Position numbers and translations under genes: made by a program
Part shown: positions 54,673 to 64,000 of the stretch, one piece after another
Position numbering within the stretch: position 1 is the stretch's first letter
How the letters are laid out: every line of letters begins with the position of its first letter
Origin: Forficula auricularia
Lineage: Eukaryota > Arthropoda > Insecta > Dermaptera > Forficulidae
Length of the DNA stretch: 64,000 nucleotides
Assembly: GCA_024734495.1 (NCBI GenBank)
Contig: JALMQS010000085.1
Coordinates: forward strand, 21,109,539 to 21,173,538
Direction: 5' to 3'
Notes under the pieces: generated by a model
Told to the model about the DNA's origin: nothing
The model's input: only the letters and a program-made list of their open reading frames with translations
Database searches by the model: none

Positions 54673-54914
54673 ATAAGATGGATTTTTACCAATAAGAAGA
54701 AGAATTAAGTCACAGATTAATTAGACCCACAAAAGAATAGAGGCTGGAACATATTAACCCATGGATAAAGTAAAAAAAAAATTTACATGCTAAGCCAGTT
54801 TTCTTTTATCAATAATCAATAATATTCAATCATTTATGTGGTATAAATGATTAAAAAAATAAAATGGTCGCCATTTTGAAATTTGATCAAAAAAATTCCT
54901 ACAGTTTTATTGTT
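54673..54914. other. Short unassigned AT-rich stretch
   Basis: No structure beyond GGATAAAGTAAA at 54762, which resembles a subterminal repeat of the Helentron-like family. Confidence 0.3.
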
Positions 54915-55107
54915 GGGGGGGTCGGGTAGGCTAGGCGGTAGCATGTCGGCCAGCCCAACCAAGAGGACCCGAGTTCGAATCCGGCTCTGAGGCATCCGGC
55001 TAAAAATCTGACCCCCCGAGGAAGAGACAAATTTAAAAATAAAAATAAATAGTATCGTAAATGGCTTATGGCTACCATGGCCGAAAAGCCAAAAAAAAAA
55101 AAAAAAA
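54915..55107 (+). mobile_element. SINE-2 copy 3
   Basis: Nearly identical to copy 2 (GGTCGGGTAGGCTAGGCGGT, B box GTTCGAATCC at 54973-54982, tail TATGGCTACCATGGCCGAAA, A18). Flanked by AGTTTTATTGTT / AGTTTTATTATT (54903-54914, 55108-55119). Confidence 0.9.
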
Positions 55108-55329
55108 AGTTTTATTATTATTTTTTTTACACAATAATTTTTCGATATTTACTTTAAAAGGCTTTCTTGCAAACCGAAACGCCATGGTTTTTCTCAATTT
55201 TTATACACACATAACAAACGTTAGCTTTATTTTTTATCCAATCAGGTATTTGAAGCCATGAGAAATAACAGATAAAATATTTATAAATAAAAAGACTATA
55301 GTTTCAAAAAATAAATTTTATAAATAATA

Positions 55330-55907
55330 GGGTGACCCAGCCATTATTTGATACCCAGCCAGTAGTTGATCGAATGTTCAAATTTTCGTGTCATTTTCAG
55401 TCAGAAACAACTATTTTCTCTGGGCCCATTGAAAAATATATTTAGTTATTTATGATTTAAATGTTGTCAACTCAGGTTGTTTCACATATCGAAGAACCAA
55501 CTAAAACCAGCAAAATAAGAAATCTTTTTTCGGTTTATGAGATGGAATACTTTTAAAAAATGTAATTTTTTCATTTCCATTGTGTCTCTTAAAAAATAAT
55601 AAAAAAATAAATAATAATACAATAAAATATAAATAAAATTATCAAACTGTTATTTTACCTCCTTTGAAATCATTGGATTTGACTTTGATCAAAAATTGGA
55701 TTCGCCCGATCAAGTACTGAAATTTTTTTTTTTATTCTATTGTTTATGCTCTTTAATAAGGCCTGAATTTTATATTCTCCTATGATTGGACACATATAAG
55801 GGAGTGATATTATGGGGAGAGTTTTCTATTAAGATTTAAAATGAAAGCTGGGTGATAAAAATAGCGTAGCATCGGCGTTATTTGATCAACTACTGGCTGG
55901 GTCACCC
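55330..55907. mobile_element. 578-bp TA-flanked MITE
   Basis: Ends GGGTGACCCAGCC... and ...GGCTGGGTCACCC inside TA dinucleotides (55328-55329, 55908-55909). The inner repeat CAGCCAGTAGTTGATC is paired with GATCAACTACTGGCTG; the left end has an extra partial copy of this repeat. Tc1/mariner-like by target, no transposase. Confidence 0.75.
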
Positions 55908-55912
55908 TATAT

Positions 55913-56175
55913 GGTATATATCGCACATCCAATGCAGTAAGGCAACATCTCAAAAAAGGTATGTTTTACACAGCAGTGTTTTGAATATGATTATGACAAT
56001 GGATTTCTTAAGAAACCTAAGGGCATTATATGCTCCCAAGGGGCTATTTTTAAAAATAGATATATGGAATTTCTCCAATTAACGTATCTGAAGAGCCGTA
56101 ACATTATTTTACCCCTAACTCAATTTTCAAAAATTTCGAGATGTGGCCTTACTGCAATGGATATGCGATATATCA
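55913..56175. mobile_element. ~260-bp TIR element
   Basis: ATATATCGCACATCCAATGC at the left and its near complement at the right (GCAATGGATATGCGATATAT). Follows the previous MITE by a few bases. Non-coding. Confidence 0.7.
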
Positions 56176-56276
56176 ATTAGTTTCTATTTTAGATATTGAT
56201 AATTTTTTTCATCATTAATGATTTATTAATTTTATTAATTTCCGGTTTCAGTTGTTGATAATTGTATTTTTAAGAA

Positions 56277-57203
56277 GTACCTGGAGCCACCGAGCGATGC
56301 ACGGTAACTCCTGACCCCCCTCCCTCCAGAAACCCCATACCTCGCCCACCACTACACCCCACACTGATAAACATTATAAAAAATAAATAAGAAAATAATA
56401 ATAAAAAAATAATCGTATAGGATCTGAAATAAAAACATAAAATTAAATAAGATTTATTTTCAAATTATATAAAAAAAAGCCACTTCAACCACTTTATTTG
56501 TATAATAATAAAACTTGAGTAAGATACGAAGTGTAGGTTTCACAAAAAAAAAAAGAAATAAAACAAAATTGAGTTTTGAATTCGATATATTTCGAGAGTT
56601 AGCCCATCATCAGGAGTCTAGAAAACAGTTTTCTTTCCAGTTTTTAGACTCTGATGATCGAACTTCTGACAATATATCGAATTCAAAACTCAATTTTGTT
56701 TTTATTTCTTTTTGTGAAACCTACCTAGTATCTTACTCAAGTTTTTAATCATATTAAAATGTTTCACCTAGAACCAACACCGAACTCCTTAAAAGTTACT
56801 TTATTTGTAAACACACCTGTTTTGTTATGATTTAGATATCTGTTAATTAAAAACAAACAAAAAATTCCTAATTTTAATATAATATATTAATATTTGCTAT
56901 AACCTATTAGTGGGTTTTAAAATTAAAAAACCAATTAAAAATAAAATATAATTGAAAAAAGTGTAAACAAACTTTTTTATTGAGATTTTAATCTATCAAT
57001 AATTACTTTAATTAAGAAAAAGATCAATTAAGATTAAATTTATCGAGGTCCAGACCTAACCAGATCGCTTTCTCATCCTCAAAACTTGTTAATAGAATTT
57101 GTTTCATTAAAATCGGTAGAGCCGTTTTTCAAAATAGAACCAAGCTACAAATATATATATATATAAATATACAAACAATTTTTGCTCGTTTAATAAGAGT
57201 AGA
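56277..57203 (-). mobile_element. Mini-Helitron (minus) with a nested PLE pair
   Basis: The 5' end (TCTACTCTTATTAAACGAGC on the minus strand) is at 57203 next to A/T. The 3' hairpin ACCGTGC/GCTCGGT is at 56305-56289, followed by GGCTCCAGGTAC. The final bases read TTCTT, not CTAA, so the 3' edge is inexact. The C-rich plus strand at 56313-56365 is the G-rich module of the element strand. The interior matches 12.4 and 46.8 kb. Confidence 0.75.
56505..56800. mobile_element. PLE-type head-to-head pair, AT-type tail
   Basis: Minus core: CTGATGA (56613-56607) ... GAAA TATATCG (from 56593). The plus arm has the remnant CTCTGATGATCGAAC and the same tail ATATATCGAATTCAAAACTC, ending GTGAAACCTACC. Both tails run to AGTATCTTACTCAAGTTT. 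Nested inside the Helitron at 56277-57203. Confidence 0.55.
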
Positions 57204-57210
57204 TATATCG

Positions 57211-57417
57211 CAGGTAGACATAAATAAAGAACCAAATTCAAAGTCTGCAAAAAATTGGATTATTAATAAATTCAACCATCAAGATCTTTCAAGATGGATT
57301 ATGGAAAAGTCAACTTTTACAATATGTTTGCCGACCAGTCAAACACACAAGCCAGAGGATCTCTCATCCTTCAAACGAAAACATTCTTCTTCTCCTAGCC
57401 ATTTACCTTTAAGTTAA
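57211..57417 (+). pseudogene. Unknown 68-residue open frame
   Basis: Open from at least 57211 to a stop at 57415-57417, reading INKEPNSKSAKNWIINKFNH, QDLSRWIMEKSTF and SSFKRKHSSSPSHLPLS. Composition is protein-like, but I recognise no domain. A TATCGCAG just before could be a splice acceptor. It could be the last exon of a transposon or a host gene, or chance. Confidence 0.25.
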
Positions 57418-57729
57418 AAACAGATGTAAATGTAAATGTAAATAAGATTTCAGGATGGACACCGTTTAAAAGATTTTCCTTTATTTATCTTAGGTATATT
57501 ATTAACTTTCTTCTTTACATTGTTTGTATGATGAAGATTCCATTGCGAATACATGGTGGTCCAGGCCCCACCCCATTTCTCCAGGAGGGCGCTGGAAGAC
57601 GCTGTTGTTGTCCAGATGACCGATTTCCCAGGCCTAGTGCTTAACGATGCTGGAAGATCCTATCTTACCCTGGCGACCCAAGGTTCGACAATTTCTCCAG
57701 TGCTTTAGGTTCCAGTAGGTCCAAATTAA
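57418..57729. other. Unassigned, moderately GC-rich stretch
   Basis: Single-copy sequence with CCAGGCCCCACCCC and similar. It joins 58310 once the PLE insertion is removed. No frame of note. Confidence 0.35.
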
Positions 57730-57801
57730 GAACTTTTAAGGAGTTCGGTGTTGGTTCTAGGTGAAACATTTTAATATAATAATAAAACTTGAGTAAGATA
57801 C

Positions 57802-57942
57802 CCCATTCATTTCGAAAGAAAAGGCCTTAAATTGGATCTCTTGGAATCCACCGAAATAAAAATAGCCCTCTCTAATAATTTAAATATTTTAAATAATCAA
57901 TTGGAAGTGTATAAAAATACAATTATTGATTATATGTTATAA
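57802..57942 (+). pseudogene. PLE polyprotein C-terminus
   Basis: 46 residues before a stop: IHFERKGLKLDLLESTEIKI, then ALSNNLNILNNQLEVYKN. GL.LDLLE..EI....NN..LN.QL resembles the region after the GIY-YIG endonuclease in Penelope-like proteins. No RT or catalytic residues remain. Its position just upstream of a CTGATGA...GAAA motif is what ties that motif to PLEs in this window. Confidence 0.6.
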
Positions 57943-58220
57943 TAAATTAAATAAACATTCCTTCCATTGTTCGCACATTGAATATACTAGGGTAATTGCA
58001 CTCGCTCATGCACCTTTCAAGTTGTACCTTCTCAGGTACTTGTCCATTCGTTATTATAAAAGCACGTATAGATTCCTTCCAGCCAGTTCAAATCTCAATA
58101 GAAAATATTAATTCTTAGAACAACTTCTCCTCTTCCCCTCACCACATACAGTTAAAAAATTTTTAAAAATTGTTACTTGTAAAACTATTTTTCCAATATA
58201 TAATCAGTTTTCTTAGACTC

Positions 58221-58247
58221 CTGATGATGGGCTAACCCCCGAAATAT
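58221..58247 (+). ncRNA. Hammerhead-like core in a PLE 3' region
   Basis: CTGATGA (58221-58227), T, stem GGG...CCC, then GAAA (58241-58244) and TATATCG. The conserved residues match the hammerhead core (CUGANGA...GAAA); stems I and III were not established. Known biology: PLEs carry hammerhead motifs. Activity here is not shown. Confidence 0.45.
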
Positions 58248-58309
58248 ATCGAATTCAAAACTCAATTTTGTTTTATTTCTTTTTTTGTGAAACCTACCTC
58301 GTATCTTAC

Positions 58310-58865
58310 CAAATTAAGACCTATGCCCCCCCCCCTCCCTCTGTGTTGAGGACTCTGGAGCGGTCTTCAATGGAGAGCTTCGTATCTACCAAGCCTTCTG
58401 ATGGATGTTTTTAGATTGGAGTTGTGGATGTTTCAATTTCTTAATGCTATTTTAATTTTCAAGGTTCCCAGTCAACTAGTTGCCCAGCTGATTGATCTAC
58501 GACCCCTCCTTTGCTAGAAGTAGTCCCTCATTCCTCTCAACTCATTTATTTCTCCTCTCCTCATTTTTATTTAATTCTATTCTATTTTATCAGAAGTAAA
58601 GTATTATTAAAATGTATAAAATAAATTTAAAAAATGATTTTAATTCATGAAATTTTGCCATAATTATAAATTAACGCCGACAGGTAAAAAAAAGCACCTA
58701 AAAATGACCAATTTGGAGTTCACTTACACGTCATTTTAAATTAAAATAAATTTTTAAGAAATTAATCCCAAAATTCTACTTAAAGAGATCTTTTTCTACA
58801 GGGATATTTGAAAATCTATCATAAAAGAATATTATTATCATATCCGTTCATAATTTGTATTAATT
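58310..58865. other. Unassigned stretch
   Basis: C-run at 58327-58340, otherwise ordinary sequence. Positions 58470-58600 look like a LINE 3' UTR by composition, but I cannot support this. Confidence 0.3.
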
Positions 58866-59055
58866 TGAAAGTTTATAATAGGAAAAATAAGGACAAGTTT
58901 TTATGTGTGACTTTTTTATATATCAGCCAACGTTCAAATAGTCATGCCCTGAAGCCCTGAAGAAGTCGGCAAATTCGACGAAACGTTGGCTGATAAATAA
59001 AAAAGTCACACATAAAAACTTGTCCTTATTTTTCCTTTTATAAACTTTCAAATTA
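58866..59055. mobile_element. PLE-type head-to-head pair
   Basis: The arms share AAGTTTATAATAGGA...ATAAGGACAAGTTTTTATGT and its complement. Plus core CTGAAGA (58957-58963), A, GTCG/CGAC, GAAAC (58980-58984), GTTGGCTGA. The minus core has lost its middle (CGTTCAAATAGTCATG). Confidence 0.6.
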
Positions 59056-59705
59056 ATAAAAGAATATTTTATATTTTTAACCTCACATAAAATCTCACCC
59101 TCCATACAATAATCATTCGATTCAAATTTTAATACGATTTTTGATTTGCGAGAAAATTAATAGAATATAACTTTTAAATTTCATATGTATATATATATCT
59201 TAATTAATTTACAAACTATAGATAAAGTCCTGATAGTCATTGTAACCTTTTGACATGCGAAAAAATTTAACTTTTACACCCTCGAAAAAATCTGAAATGA
59301 ATACAAAGGGTCCCTCCTGTGGTCAGAATTTTTGATTTTCATAGAAAAAAAATAAACTATTAATTTCGATATAATAATAAAACTTAAGATGAAACTTAAA
59401 AGAAACTTAAAAAAAAAAGTTATTAATTTCGAAGTTATTTTTATCGATTCTAACACAAGAGTATTTAGAGAGACCAAATACGATATTTGTTTTGAGTTGT
59501 AACAACACTAATAGGGTGCCGTTTTACTTTTTAAATAGAACCCTAAAAAAGATAGTAAATTTCATTGAAAATATTTTATATATATATATACAATGGATTA
59601 AATCAATTGGTCGAGAAATTTCCATTTTCCATTTTCTTTCCTCTTTTCCGGCAACATTTTTCACTTGCTATTTATCTCGCCTTCTTCATGGGTTATCAGT
59701 ATAAT
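59056..59705. other. Unassigned AT-rich stretch
   Basis: No gene, no repeat copy. Short frames have no motif. Confidence 0.3.
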
Positions 59706-59845
59706 TAATGGCGGTTGTTTATTTAATGATTAGCACGCCTTAAAGGCATCAACAACAAACTCTATTTCAATTTCAAATTCAAATAGGTACAAAATTTAGG
59801 GAAAAAATACCATAAATGCAAAAGAAGAAGAGAGAGAGAGATAGA
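59706..59845. repeat. ~135-bp repeat, copy 1
   Basis: TTAATGATTAGCACGCCTTA...AATGCAAAAGAAGAAGAGAG, with (GA)n at the end. About 85% identical by eye to 61877-62005, which lies next to the candidate exon at 62083. Confidence 0.65.
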
Positions 59846-59859
59846 AGCTTTTCAAAATA

Positions 59860-60673
59860 TCTACTCTTATTAAACGAGCAAAAATTGTATATTTGTTTAT
59901 ATATATATTTGTATCCTAGTTCTATTCTGAAAACGGCTCTACCGATTTTGATGAAATTCACGGCTTAGGGGTTTTTGGGATGACAATTCGATCTGTCACG
60001 GTCTCATCTTCGACAAAATTGTTTTTGATGAGTTTTTTCGTAATCAAATTAATTATTCTCAGGTAGACAGATCCAAATCTTGGAGTTTAAAAAAGGTTTT
60101 CCTTTTACTATTGTACCCAGACAGACAATGGGTTGGGTTAATTGTTTTCAAAAGCCTTGAAAAACTATTGTGATTGTGGTGTGTTGTTGTCAAGCATTAA
60201 CTAAACCCGAACAAAGCTCGGTCTTCCAGGTATATATATATATATATATATGTATTTTTTTTTTTTTTTATTTTAAAACGGCTCTAACGATTTTGATGAA
60301 ACAAACTCTATTAACAAGTTTTGAGGATGAGAAAGCGATCTTGATGCGGAGCGGGGGTGGATGTGGGGGGTGCAGAAGGTGGGGGCAGTGGTGGGGGATC
60401 CGGGGGTAAGGCGAGGTTTCGGGGGTGGGGTCGAGTAGGGTGGAGGTGGGGGATACAGTGGTCGAATACTATATAGATATATTTGTTAAAATTTGCACCA
60501 ACACCACAATCTCTACTGATTATTAGATATATTTGTATTTTTTTAATTTGAAAACGGCTCTCAAATAAAAATCGACCTTTTTATCAGAATTTTAAATTAA
60601 AAATAATATTAAAATAAAGATTTTAACTGAAGGAAGAAGTTACCGAGCATCGCTCGGTGCCTCCAGGTACTAA
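59860..60673 (+). mobile_element. Mini-Helitron with perfect 3' hairpin
   Basis: 5' TCTACTCTTATTAAACGAGC after A. The 3' hairpin ACCGAGC-ATC-GCTCGGT (60642-60658) is a perfect 7-bp stem, then GCCTCCAGGTACTAA followed by T. The interior has a second AACGGCTCTAACGATTTTGA block after a (TA)n (60230-60250), so it may be a fusion of two elements. G-rich module at about 60345-60450. Confidence 0.75.
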
Positions 60674-60750
60674 TTTCTAATCGTAGAACCATTTCGATTA
60701 TGGATAATAATTTAAATAAATATATTGTGGGTCAAGCTTATTTAAATAAT

Positions 60751-61512
60751 AAGCTGATGTGGTCATCCACATGACATTACCATACACCTGGCCACCCTCT
60801 TATATTTATTAAAATAATTTATAATTATTTACTAAAGAACCCCCTCTTGAATTTGGGCCCATTAGCAATTAATAATATCTCCATTTAATTATGAGACTAT
60901 TCTATTATGAATATAAGATTTTGTTTGAAAATATATTTTAACCCCCGACCCCCCCCCCCCTTTTTTTGGTCACTGTCAATTTCACATAGTGAGTCATTTT
61001 TATAAGGTCATTATGCGAAATTTCGTTAAAAATCGATCAAAGAGTCTAGGAATTATTTAGATTGTACTATTTTTTTAGAAACCCCTCCCCAATTTTGGAC
61101 CCCGATAAAAATAATACTCTCTTTTTTATAATTTAAATTTTCTTAAGACCCCTCTTAATATTTGGTTCGATTTCAAACAAAATCTAATCATCTCGTAATC
61201 TCAATATAAAGAATCTACACATGAAATAACGTTTTGATATTCACACTAGTTTTTGAGCTAGTGCGTACACAAAATTTGGTAACTAACAGACATTTTAGTG
61301 GCAAAATAATTAATATCTCGCAAAATATAACTTTTCGATGTTCACTTATTAGAGCTTTTCTGTAGACCAAAACGCCATGGTCTTGTTCAATTTTTTTTTA
61401 TCTAAATAGTTTCAGCCGTTTTTGAGATATTTCGAAAAAACGAAGCAAAAAAAACACTTTTTTCATGCATGATTACAATACTTGACCATACCCTGTATGT
61501 ATGGTAAAGTAA
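60751..61512 (-). mobile_element. Helentron-like family X copy (minus), diverged
   Basis: 3' AAGCTGATGTGGTCATCC (60751) and 5' CCCTGTATGTATGGTAAAGTA (61512). The interior keeps the GTTTTTGAGATATTTCG and TATAACTTTTCGATGTTCAC blocks. Confidence 0.6.
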
Positions 61513-61654
61513 AAATGTTTAAAATCGTATTTTCTGTTTTTATTTTTTTAATAAAAGGGCTATTTAAAGAATTATAAGAGACTATTTAAGCGATTTTTAA
61601 GGGACTATTTATTATAAAATAAGAGCTCTCTAATTATAAATATAATTAATTAGA

Positions 61655-61850
61655 TGTGACAAATCAGAGAAAAAAGGAACAATTAAACACCGTGTATAAA
61701 ATATGCGATCAATTCCAATGTTTCGCCAATTTATTGTGACTTCATCAGGCTCTTGATCACACAATAAATTGGAGAAACGTTGCAATTGATCGCATGTTTT
61801 AACAAGGTGTTTAATTGTTCCTTTTTTGTCACATCTAATTCTGAAAATGG
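61655..61850. mobile_element. PLE-type head-to-head pair
   Basis: Minus core: CTGATGA (61748-61742), stem GTCAC/...TTGGC region, GAAAC (61724-61720). The plus half keeps TTGGAGAAACGTTGCAATTG but has lost CTGATGA. Both outer ends read AACACGGTGTTTAATTGTTC and ATGTGACAAA. Confidence 0.55.
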
Positions 61851-61876
61851 AACTAAATAACAATAATAATTAATAA

Positions 61877-62005
61877 GGGTTGTCAATTTAATGATTAGCA
61901 GCCTTAAGGAATCAAAAACAAAGTCTGTTTCAATTTCAAATTCCAATACAAAATTTAAAGGAAAAAATAAATGCAAAAGAAGAGGGAGAGAGAGGGAAGA
62001 TTTCC
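61877..62005. repeat. ~135-bp repeat, copy 2
   Basis: See 59706-59845. If the exon at 62083-62149 is real, this lies in its first intron. Confidence 0.65.
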
Positions 62006-62082
62006 GGCAACACCCTCTCCCTTATAAAGGAAGGATTGATGCTTAAGTGTTGAGGGTTGAGGAGGGTTGAGCGGTGACTTAC

Positions 62083-62149
62083 CCAAGAGTCCATAGGTGG
62101 CAAAGAAACAGCTGAAGAGGATGGCTATCAGGCAGATGAAAGGCTGCAT
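62083..62149 (-). CDS. Candidate first coding exon with signal peptide
   Basis: Minus strand: ATG at 62149, 22 codons plus one base, then a strong splice donor G|GTAAGTCACC (GT at 62082-62081). The peptide starts MQPFICLIAILF and continues with SCFFATYG, a short n-region and a long hydrophobic core, as in a secretory signal peptide. The upstream sequence is markedly GC- and CpG-rich, like a promoter/5' UTR, and single-copy, unlike the rest of the window. The frame stays open upstream to an ATG at 62422, but that extension is Pro/Arg-rich and would bury the signal peptide. No further exon is recognised downstream (below 62080), so the product is unknown. Confidence 0.5.
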
Positions 62150-62640
62150 CCCCGTGGAGGGCCCCCCGGATGGGACACGCAACTTGTTGCCCGAGTGTGG
62201 GGGCGAGCTACCCCTCGCTAGGGGTGTGGGGGTGTAAAAAAACCGGGAACAAGCTCTACGGGAGCACCTGTAGGGTGTACGGGTACGGGCACGGGGGTGG
62301 ATGGCCAGGCTGCTCTCGGAATGGCACGGCGCCGGCCGACTGGGCTGCCTCGCTGGCTGTTCGCCCGCGGATCCGAAAAAGGGGGACAGGCGTGGAGGGC
62401 GGGCCCCCCGCGAAACAGACACTCACGACACTAGTGCCCCGGTGTGCAGAAACAGGCAGCCAGCAATGCACGAGGGGGCAGCACTCGGTTGCATAACTAG
62501 AACAATCGGAAAAAGAAATCAGACACCCGAAGAAAATACGAAATTCAAGGAAAAACTATTCACTTTTTCAAGACTCGATACGCTTTTTTTTTATGCCTAC
62601 AGCGCCCATATGGTGAAACAACTACCTTAAATATATATTT
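62150..62640 (-). promoter_or_regulatory. GC- and CpG-rich 5' region of the candidate gene
   Basis: About 62160-62500 is the most GC-rich non-repetitive stretch in the window, with many CpG. It is immediately upstream (minus strand) of the candidate start codon. Overlapping frames on both strands (for example 62170-62496 and 62256-62471) follow from the composition. No TATA box or initiator can be assigned. Confidence 0.35.
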
Positions 62641-62705
62641 GAGTGGTTTATAAAGCTTTTATACTATTAACAAGTTTCTAATATGAATTAGAAACATAAA
62701 AATAA

Positions 62706-62960
62706 GTACCTGGAGCCACCGAGCGATGCACGGTAACCAAACGCCCCCTGGACCCGCCTCCCCTCACCCCGCCACCCCAAACCTGCCCCCGAAACCCTGC
62801 ACCTCACTCCCCCGGATACCCCACCATTGCACCCCACCTCCTGCACTCCCCACATTAATCCCCACCCCGCACTCAGTTTTTTAGTGGGCCACAGATTATG
62901 TGTATATAGGTATATAAATAAATTCCGTATAATTATTTTTTTAATTAAATAAGAATTTAT
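62706..62960 (-). mobile_element. Helitron 3' end fragment
   Basis: Minus strand: ACCGTGC-ATC-GCTCGGT hairpin (62739-62718), GGCTCCAGGTACTT. The C-rich plus strand at 62740-62877 is the usual G-rich module of the element strand. 5' part missing. Confidence 0.65.
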
Positions 62961-63046
62961 CGAACATTTAAATCAATTAAATATAAGTGAGGGTCCAGGT
63001 TGTATGGTAAAGTCAAGTGGATGGCCACATCAGAACACGTCAGCTT
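62961..63046 (+). mobile_element. Helentron-like family X, 3' end
   Basis: GGTTGTATGGTAAAGTCAAG, TGGATGGCCACATCAG, AACACGTCAGCTT. Only the last ~75 bp. Confidence 0.65.
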
Positions 63047-63089
63047 ATTTTTCTTTCGCTAAAAATTTACAATGCGTAGCGTGTTTATA

Positions 63090-64000
63090 ATAATAATAAT
63101 AATAATAAATCAAGCTTTATTAGCTATTTTCTGCTATATATCATACAATTAACAAATATATGGAATTTGTTTTTAAATAATACATTATTTTATGAAAATA
63201 TGATATTCTTTAACCCATTTGTATCCATTAATTTGAAGTCAACAAATGCCCCAGATGAGTCTTCATCAATCCAGTCCTTAACGGGCAATGGGATATTATT
63301 AGCTAAATTTGCTATTCTATCGATAAAATATTCATTAAATTCATTAGCAATCACCTTATTGCCGGGACTTCATTTTCTCTCTGACCCCACCCCCCCCCCC
63401 CCCCCCTCGCCCAACCCCATCAGTGACTTTAGTCCCACATATTCACCTGATCATTTTTATTTTTGTCTATCATTTCTTCGAAATATATTCTTTTTTTCTC
63501 TGAGTAACTTATAAGTAGTATAACTACTCCGTCCCTACAAATTTTGTATTGTACCCAGTCTTGTTCGTTTCTGATTAGTTTAAATCTATTATAATGATAG
63601 TCCCTATTCTTTATCGCTTGTATCACCTCATCATCGATCCATGGCACATTCTTATCTCTTATTATTACCTCTTTCTTAGGAGCAACTTCATCAAGCGAGG
63701 TTGTAAGACCACTAATGAGTAAATTACTTTTTGTGTGAATATTATCCTGACTATACATGGGCTGCCAATCCATTATACTTAATTTAGCTTTAATTTTGTT
63801 ATAATTTATTATGCCTCTGCTGTAATATTTGCGATACTTAATAGGAGTATTTTTAAAAACATTAAGTTCACAAGTAACTATATTGTGATCAGATATCATA
63901 GGTCGATTTAATACTTTAGTTTTCACATTTATATTAGAAATAGATAAATCTATCAAATTGTCTCCGTGAGTTGGTTCATTTATATTTTATTTTAATCCCA
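63090..64000 (-). mobile_element. LINE-E, internally deleted, continues past the window
   Basis: Minus-strand LINE. The 3' end is a (TAA/TTA)n run at 63089-63109 with a short 3' UTR. The endonuclease-to-RT linker is present, then coding stops around 63170. The whole RT core is therefore deleted. The 5' side runs off the window. Confidence 0.7.
63185..64000 (-). pseudogene. LINE-E endonuclease C-terminus and linker
   Basis: From the right edge: NLIDLSISNINVKTKVLNRP then MISDHNIVTCELNVF, with the SDH motif of the AP-endonuclease domain, then the linker with YYSRGIINYNKIKAKL, VPWIDDEVIQAIKNRDYHYN and WVQYKICRDGV, all typical of CR1/jockey-like LINEs. A stop follows NDQVNMWD at 63429. A C-run (63387-63407) disrupts the frame, after which GNKVIANEFNEYFIDRIANL is readable to about 63185. 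The endonuclease N-terminus is outside the window, and the RT is missing. Confidence 0.75.

Larger units (their letters stand above)
57730..58309 (+). mobile_element. PLE, 5'-truncated with 3' hammerhead-like end
   Basis: Flanked by AAATTAAGA (57720-57728 and 58312-58320), the probable target duplication. It begins with an inverted piece of its own terminal region (GGAGTTCGGTGTTGG to GAGTAAGATAC, 57740-57800), then the C-terminal coding remnant, ~280 bp of UTR, the hammerhead-like core at 58221-58247, and the tail ending GTGAAACCTACC...GTATCTTAC. Inverted terminal pieces are known for PLE insertions. Confidence 0.65.

Noticed and set aside
61955..62422. 155-residue minus frame as a single protein
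   Set aside because: It reads through a strong splice donor into intron-like sequence, and its N-terminal extension is a low-complexity product of the GC-rich upstream region.
1..64000. CRISPR arrays, operons, ribosome-binding sites, prokaryotic or viral genes
   Set aside because: None seen; content and splice signals are those of an animal genome.

Overview
The window is AT-rich animal DNA, most likely from an arthropod and probably an insect. It carries DD34D and DD41D mariner transposases, a Tc1 remnant, hAT-type elements with 8-bp target duplications, Helitrons, tRNA-derived SINEs, several non-LTR retrotransposon (LINE) tails, Penelope-like retroelement (PLE) pieces, many microsatellites and one spliced signal-peptide exon. 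I cannot name the species. There are no operons and no convincing intact host gene apart from one candidate first exon at 62083-62149 (minus).

Layout. 0.1-9.3 kb: a deleted Tc1 element, a PLE-type hairpin, a LINE 3' end (LINE-A) split by a 2.5-kb hAT-type element, two pairs of ~0.28-kb direct repeats and a SINE whose 3' tail matches LINE-A. 9.3-24.5 kb: Helentron-like elements (one inserted in another of its own family), a Helitron, a ~2.2-kb palindrome with two later insertions, hAT-type elements and G-rich Helitron tails. 24.5-36.7 kb: a 5'-truncated LINE with a clean 14-bp target duplication, a foldback element, Helitrons, three defective mariners, MITEs and PLE ends. 36.9-39.2 kb: an imperfect 2.3-kb palindrome. 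39.8-49.2 kb: SINEs, a hAT-type element holding a foldback which in turn holds a second LINE-A tail, further LINE tails and PLE inverted pairs. 49.2-54.14 kb: a ~335-bp satellite with higher-order structure, ending at a 100-N assembly gap. 54.2-64 kb: SINE, MITEs, Helitrons, a PLE C-terminal ORF with a hammerhead-like motif, the candidate host exon, and a LINE endonuclease region running off the right edge.

How the parts relate. Most elements here look non-autonomous. The plausible partnerships are SINE-1 with LINE-A (about 80 bp of shared 3' tail), SINE-2 with an unseen LINE, mini-Helitrons with an unseen Rep/helicase source, and deleted mariners with an unseen transposase source. PLE 3' ends, many in head-to-head pairs, carry a recurring CTGANGA / hairpin / GAAAC motif resembling a hammerhead ribozyme core. 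Target duplications give a relative order of insertion at several loci. All calls come from reading the sequence; no database search or folding was run.
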